Positions 58,470-64,000 of a stretch of DNA of 64,000 nt are shown here, in pieces. Position numbers and translations under genes: made by a program. The stretch's first letter is position 1; each line of letters opens with the position of its first letter. The stretch is from Silurus meridionalis (lineage: Eukaryota; Chordata; Actinopteri; Siluriformes; Siluridae), in NCBI RefSeq assembly GCF_014805685.1, contig NC_060906.1:20497626-20561625 (forward strand), written 5' to 3'. The notes under the pieces are model-generated. The model ran no database searches. It was not told the DNA's origin and saw only the letters and a program-made list of their open reading frames with translations.

Positions 58470-59825
58470 ATAGCCAGTTACTTTTTCACTTACGGATATA
58501 TAGTAGTCTCATAATTTATCATGTCTGACAGGAAACATTTAGCAGCATGGTTTCTGTCTCATGTACTCAATAATAACCACTGAGCTACCAGTAACCCAGA
58601 CTTGCATATTTGTTTGGAAATTACTTTCGATCACTACACGCAACCTCGAGATAACCACAGACAATCAACACTCCTTTTCTTTACACATATTGCTGTCGAT
58701 TTCTCCTTTATAACATCAAGAGCATTAATCTGTTTCTATCCACGCAGGTCACTCATGTGCTTGATCATTTCTTGTCATTTCAAGACTGCAGTACAGCCAC
58801 TCACTTCCTCTGAAGGACATTTGACTTGTATGACAAACTTGTTTTCAACCTTCCTGGGTTCCTTGCAACCACCACTTGCATTTTATTAAAAAATAAATAA
58901 AGAAAATAAACTAGTGAAAGTTGCTAATAGCAGAGCATTAGCAGCTTGCAGCTAAATTATTTCACATCAGCAAACAGCTCAGTCGTAGATTAGACTATAT
59001 TACACATAATTTAAATGCTAAAAATGTACATTAATCTCAAATGGTTCTTTTAGACAAGCGTGTAAAAACATAGGTACGGGATTTACACCATGCTAAATAT
59101 AAGCTACTTTAGCCTTGTAGCTAAAGTACGAACAAAATGCATAAAAAACTTTTGAGTAAGAAATAAATGAGGCATATATAGCAGATGCACATACTAATCA
59201 GATGAATTTGCTAACAAGTCACACACATTGGGCTCTTCATGCTACACTCAATCTGTATCTGTCGAACGCTAAACAGGGGTGAGGATTATTCAGACCCTGT
59301 TATACTGTAATGTACACTTTACTAAATGCCAATTCACTTTGTGAGGACTGTACACATTGGTCTTCATTAAAGGGTTACGCAGTCTCACATTTCAAAGTTT
59401 TATTAGCCCAGGGCTGCAAAATGATCAAGTGTGCTAGAGATCTGCAACAAATCCATATATCTGGGACTGTAGATTGAATTTAGTTTTAGAGGTGGATGGA
59501 ACTTGGGCTGTAACCAAGAGACAAAAAATGTATCAAAGACCTCAGGAGTAATTTGGAAACCCTTGACGGGTTTATACGGTTTCTTCTAATGTAAGTCATG
59601 TGAATCTTTGATGAATTTGTTGGATTATATCAGTCTTTAATGGACTGCACCATCAGGTCTTTAAAGGAAGAGGTACAGCATAGGTATAGGGTATACTTGG
59701 TATATTTGGTTTGGATCGAGGGGGCCCCTTAATCCTACACCAAGAACTTCTTAGATCTGCAGTTTCATCCTGCTTCACAAACACATTGCTGTATGTTGAA
59801 TAGATATTCTATGCTATTTGATGTA
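58470..59825. other. no gene seen
   Basis: Intergenic DNA. A plus frame at 58602-58889 has no motif. GCTAGC-type short motifs recur around 58920-59120 without a regular period. Confidence 0.4.
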
Positions 59826-59827
59826 AA

Positions 59828-60285
59828 TACGCTGATCAGGTATAACATTATGGCCACCTGCCTAATATTGCAGGTGGTCTGCCTAATATTGTTGGTCCCC
59901 CTTTTGCTGATTAAACAGTCCTGACCCATTAGGCATTATCAGCATTAACTTCACGTGCATCAGTTAGCCTCGGCCATCTATGACCCTGTCTCCGGTTCAC
60001 CACTGTTCCTTCATTGGACCACTTTTGATAGAAACTGGCCACTGCAGACCAGAGACAGGCCACAAGTTGTGCAGTTTTGGAGATGCTTTGACCCAATCGT
60101 CTAGTCTTCACAATTTGGCCCTTGTCAAACTCTCTCAAATCCTTACCCATTTTTCTTGCTTCTAACACACCAACTTTGAGGACATGATGTTCAATTACTT
60201 AATATAAAACACCCACTAACAGGTGTCATGATTATGATCAGTGTTATTCACTTTACTGGTCAAAATATTATACCTGATCAGTGTA
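59828..60285 (-). mobile_element. Tc1-like MITE-sized deletion derivative with both ends
   Basis: The left end TACGCTGATCAGGTATAACA and the reverse complement of the right end (TACACTGATCAGGTATAATA) are near-perfect inverted repeats with TA borders. The minus-strand frame 59929-60168 encodes the N-terminal helix-turn-helix part of a Tc1 transposase ([20 protein letters not shown], then SISKTAQLV). The whole catalytic domain is deleted. Same family as 11460-11938 and 19965-21030. Confidence 0.9.
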
Positions 60286-60289
60286 TATC

Positions 60290-61345
60290 TGCAAACTATT
60301 GTGTGTTATGCAGCTGCAATTGATTTGAACCCTTGTATCCCTGCCCATTTCTCACCTGAAGTAGAAGGAAACCTGTAGTAGTGGATCCTTGAAGTAATAT
60401 ATAGCCTTTTAATAAAAATCAATCAATGAATAAATAATTGCCTCTATAATAGAGCTGCCATTTTTGCCTGAGTTGTGTACATTTGTTTCAGCTCATTAAC
60501 ATGTCACGAGTTGGATAATGCACGATCCTTAGATTTTCAATAAAAAATAAAGACTCAGTAACACACACTCCTGAATAAGCCAGTCAGTGCACGTGCAATG
60601 CCAAGCCTTTTCATTATCACTTAGGATATTAAAAGTCATATAGTGTATCCAAGCTTTTATGGTCTCTTTAGCTTCCTCCCAGGCAGACATTATTATATCT
60701 CTTTATACACACACACAAACAACTCTCATATCTTTGACATTGAAGATTATATCCTGCGGGGATCCAGTGGTACAACCAGCTTTTGCACTTTTGTTAGGAA
60801 AGCCGTTCTTGGCATTGCGATGCTTTAGTTGGTTTTCTGAAATTCCCTTGTTTGTGTGGATCTGATTTTCCACTTTTTTTGAGACCACTTCTATGAGTGA
60901 CTACTTCTTTTGCTCACTTGCAACATACCACTATATGATAAATGCCACATTTGGAGTACTGGGCACATTGTTTTCTTTCATTTTATTATTTTTTTAGGAG
61001 GGCATTTATCCGATACGACATTTGGTACTATTTTCACTTAGTTAACATTGTTTTACTATTTGCATTTCTTGTTTTTATCACAGAATGATCATGTGACCAT
61101 AGTTTCCAAACTTTCTCAGTTTACTGCGTTTTAATCCTAAGGTAATTATCAGCACTCACTTTCCATACAGCTATATATAAGCAATATCTCACAAGCAAGA
61201 GTGGTTATTTTTGCTCCAATAGCAGGAAAGGTTCCTGAATAAGCTTCAAACTTTATAACTCATTTGATAGCTGACTCATGAGATTAGGACATTCCCTTTA
61301 AACGTTTACAAAAATGACATGTAAATTTACAAGTAATAATCCTGG
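60290..61345. other. no gene seen
   Basis: AT-rich intergenic DNA with overlapping short frames at 60643-60888 that share no motif. Confidence 0.4.
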
Positions 61346-61352
61346 AAGTTTA

Positions 61353-62168
61353 CAAGGTGTTATCACAAAGTTTCGAGAAGAGCTCTGTTTACAACAAAGT
61401 ACTTTATTTGTCTACATTTACACACTATCATCTTAAAAAAAACCTTCTTTGTGTTTTCTGTTATGTAGCTTTATGTTGTTAAATGTAGTACCAGGGTTTT
61501 GGAGGAACGTTGTCTCATTTCGCTGTGTACTGCGTCAGCAATATATGGTTGAAATGACAATAAAAGCTTCTTGACTTGACTTGAAAATAGTCCCCTTGCA
61601 AAGCAATACAGCAATCCCAGTGTTCCTGCCACTTCTGAAATGTGTCAAGGAAAATCTTTTGAAGCGTTTTAAGCACCTTCTGCTATTCGTGCTGGATTTC
61701 TGCAGCGGTGTCAAAACGGCGATCTTTGAGCCGGATCTTCATCTCCGAGAAGCAAGTGAAGTCTGCAGGAGCCAAATCTGGCAAGTAGGGTGGGTGCGGA
61801 AGTGAGATCACGTCGATTGTTCTCCAACGATCATTATGCACAAGTTGCCAAATGATTTCGACATTTTTATCGGTTGAGCTTGTTGAAGGTTTTCTTGAGC
61901 TCTCCTCATTTACCAGCGATGTTCTTCAGCTCTTGAATACGCACGTGGCACTCAAAACATGTCGAACGACTCATTACAGCATCGCCGTATGTCAAACGTA
62001 CGTCATGTCAAATGTCTCCGTGGCAGACTCACCCAGTTTCATGGAGAATTTCACGTTTGCTCTTTGTTCTAACTAGCTGTTAATGATGAAATTACAGATG
62101 TGGAAACACACATGGTCAAAATAGCACCAGTTAGCACCATTAGTCTCAAAACATTTTTATACCACCTC
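61353..62168 (-). mobile_element. mariner-like element with nested LINE tail
   Basis: The left end ACAAGGTGTTATCACAAAGT then TTCGAGA pairs, with changes, with the reverse complement of the right end (GTACGAGGTGGTATAAAAAT). The minus strand keeps stretches of mariner transposase-like sequence in several frames over about 61620-62060, for example GGATCTTCATCTCCGAGAAG read in reverse. A LINE 3' end sits inside at 61447-61585. The transposase is not intact. Confidence 0.7.
61447..61585 (+). mobile_element. Rex1-like LINE 3' end with (TTGAC)n tail
   Basis: GTTATGTAGCTTTATGTTGT, TTTGGAGGAACGTTGTCTC and GGTTGAAATGACAATAAAAG are followed by CTTGACTTGACTTGA. This is the last 140 bp of the LINE seen at 53100-53665, inserted in the mariner copy. 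Confidence 0.78.
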
Positions 62169-62169
62169 G

Positions 62170-63385
62170 TACTTGTCTTTTCTCTGATGACGACTCATAC
62201 TAAGGTTGTACCGCAGTTTTGAACCAGGAAGTTCAAGATGAAACATCCTAGAATGGTTCTACAGACTAATAATAATCATGACCTTTTTACAAGCACTCCA
62301 TTTGACCAATGCAATTAGTATATTGGAACTCAGTTGTATAATCTTCATTATGATCTTGGCTCTTAAGTAGGCATGACTTCAGCATTTTCTATTTTTGATA
62401 CCAATTTTAAAGCTTTGACTTTGAGCCAATACTGACCTCCTCAACATTTTGTACTTCATTTAAAAATTGTGCATTGCATCATGCAAACTCTTATCAAATC
62501 CATTGCAACACCGGTCCAAAGTTTTAAGCTTTATCAAGTTAATGCCGAAAGAATCTTGCCAGCAATCTTTCCTGTTCTTCGATGAACTCACCTGCAAACT
62601 GTAACTATTCACTTTAGCTGCTTTTCTTGATTGATTGATTGAATGACTTAAAATGTCTCTCAGGTCTAAACTAGCATGCTAATTCCCTGAAAGATGCATA
62701 CAAACTGCCTTGATAAATCCACTGTATACAAAGCAGCAGATGGGTCTCAAGTGTTACTGTCACCATATGACTTCAAATATCAAATGATCGAGAAATTAAA
62801 TGAGTAAGATTAAATGAGAAACTAAAACAGTGAGTAGAAAGAGGAGATTTTTATATATCATGTATAAGGTGAAAACATAGGAACATCTGTTAAAATCAGG
62901 CTTAAGTTCACTAAAAATGTAACTTGCATCGTTTACCGGGTGTGCATCAAACACCTTTAAGTCTCCAATGTCCTATTTAAAACAAACAATTGACCTACAG
63001 TAACAAGGGCTACACTTTACACCAGCCAGCGGGAGCCTCTGCAGTACCGTCGCAGAGCCGTATACATTATACATTAGCTCAGCGATTTCATTTCTGCAGC
63101 TGCTCGAACTGAAACAACGTTAACTAACTTTTCATTAAACGCAGTCAATAAGGTGGAAAGTTCATGTGCTGCTTTATATTTCAGCTCTGCAAGCCTGATG
63201 AGCTGCTTATGCACTGCAGGGAATAGTTCAGTGTGTTTTTTCCTCTTTTAGCTAGACCTGGCCACGCTAACTGAAAGTCCAACATGTGTACAAACACGTG
63301 TGCAGCATGACGATGCTGAAACCCGAGAATGAGGCGTTGGTAAAAGACAATTAACTATGAATGAAAGGACAAGGTGACTTTTGTA
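62170..63385. other. no gene seen
   Basis: Intergenic DNA of mixed composition. The stretch 63000-63350 is less AT-rich, but I found no frame or repeat in it. Confidence 0.4.
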
Positions 63386-63389
63386 TTTA

Positions 63390-63536
<147 letters not shown>

Positions 63537-63709
63537 GTGCTAAGTCTCAAATCAAGCACCAAAATCTGCCATGGTGCACATGTCCGGCAATTAAAACCGT
63601 CTGTGTGGAAACATAGCAAAAGATTTGTTTGGTGTCCTGATTATTTATGTCATTTAAAACACCATAATTACTTCAAAACATTTACAAGAATATTCTGTCC
63701 TCATGCTCT

Positions 63710-63710
<1 letters not shown>

Positions 63711-63775
<65 letters not shown>
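63711..63775. repeat. (GATA)n microsatellite
   Basis: About 16 uninterrupted units, 175 bp after the GACA/GATA array. Confidence 0.97.
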
Positions 63776-63849
63776 GTACATTATATAAGGAAGAAACACA
63801 TTTATTATAGCTGATACAGCAGACTTGTGACTAATGTACAATTATCTTA

Positions 63850-63985
63850 TTTTTACAACTGAGCAATTTGCAGTTAAGGGCCTTGCTCAAGGGCCCAGCA
63901 GATGCATACAGTACCTAAGTAGTAATAGCAATTTGAATCAGAAATCCAATATCTCAACGAACGAGCTATCACGTTCTATGCTCAA
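63850..63985 (-). mobile_element. tRNA-derived SINE fragment
   Basis: Minus orientation: decayed head at the right (GATAGCTCGTTCGTTGAGAT) and a body with CTGGGCCCTTGAGCAAGGCC then CTTAACTGCAAATTGCTCAG. Same family as 18438-18600. Confidence 0.7.
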
Positions 63986-64000
63986 GGACAGCTGTGCAGT

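Overview
This is a vertebrate nuclear, non-coding window, almost certainly from a ray-finned (teleost) fish. It is AT-rich, with long (AT)n, (CA)n, (GATA)n and (GACA)n microsatellites. Its mobile-element mix is typical of teleosts: several Tc1-like families, mariner, pogo/Tigger-like MITEs, hAT elements, Rex1/CR1-like and other non-LTR retrotransposon 3' ends, and tRNA-derived SINEs. The number of Tc1-like relics would suit a catfish-like genome, but that is a weak inference. I found no convincing host protein-coding exon, no intact host gene and no CRISPR, operon or other prokaryotic feature. Every open frame I could explain is a transposase or reverse-transcriptase relic, a translated microsatellite, or chance.

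Layout. Positions 1-8 kb: a possible DNA-transposon end, a Tc1 relic (2.66 kb), a LINE 3' end with target-site duplication (3.98-4.30 kb), a CNE-like stretch (4.68-5.32 kb) and another Tc1 relic (6.3 kb). 8-22 kb: a mariner relic, a foldback cluster beside an (AT)(GT) tract (10.9-11.2 kb), Tc1 remnants, V-SINE-like copies, a CNE-like block (16.4-17.3 kb) and a nested Tc1/SINE mosaic (19.97-21.03 kb). 22-33 kb: candidate CNEs (24.0, 27, 31 kb), a 24-bp-unit minisatellite (25.1 kb), a hAT MITE (26.15-26.59 kb), an exceptional G-depleted minisatellite tract (29.1-29.96 kb) and a TIR-bearing MITE (32.35 kb). 33-48 kb: a tRNA-Glu-derived SINE, a hAT element with a perfect 8-bp target-site duplication and a 74-bp-arm perfect palindrome (37.25-38.12 kb), pogo/Tigger-like MITEs, Rex1-like and Tc1 pieces. 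48-64 kb: a Tigger-like MITE carrying a nested SINE (49.6-50.4 kb), a fresh-looking truncated LINE with a 17-bp target-site duplication (51.5 kb), more Rex1 and Tc1, a diverged local duplication (56.3/57.2 kb), a third pogo/Tigger-like MITE, a mariner with a nested LINE tail, and Bkm-like GATA/GACA arrays.

The most coherent biological story is a retroelement partnership. The tRNA-Glu-derived SINEs end in about 38 bp that are nearly identical to the 3' end of the LINE copies in the same window, which suggests the SINE is mobilised by that LINE. The balanced-composition, repeat-free islands look like the conserved non-coding (enhancer-type) blocks of a gene desert beside a developmental gene. 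That reading is compositional only and needs alignment to other genomes.
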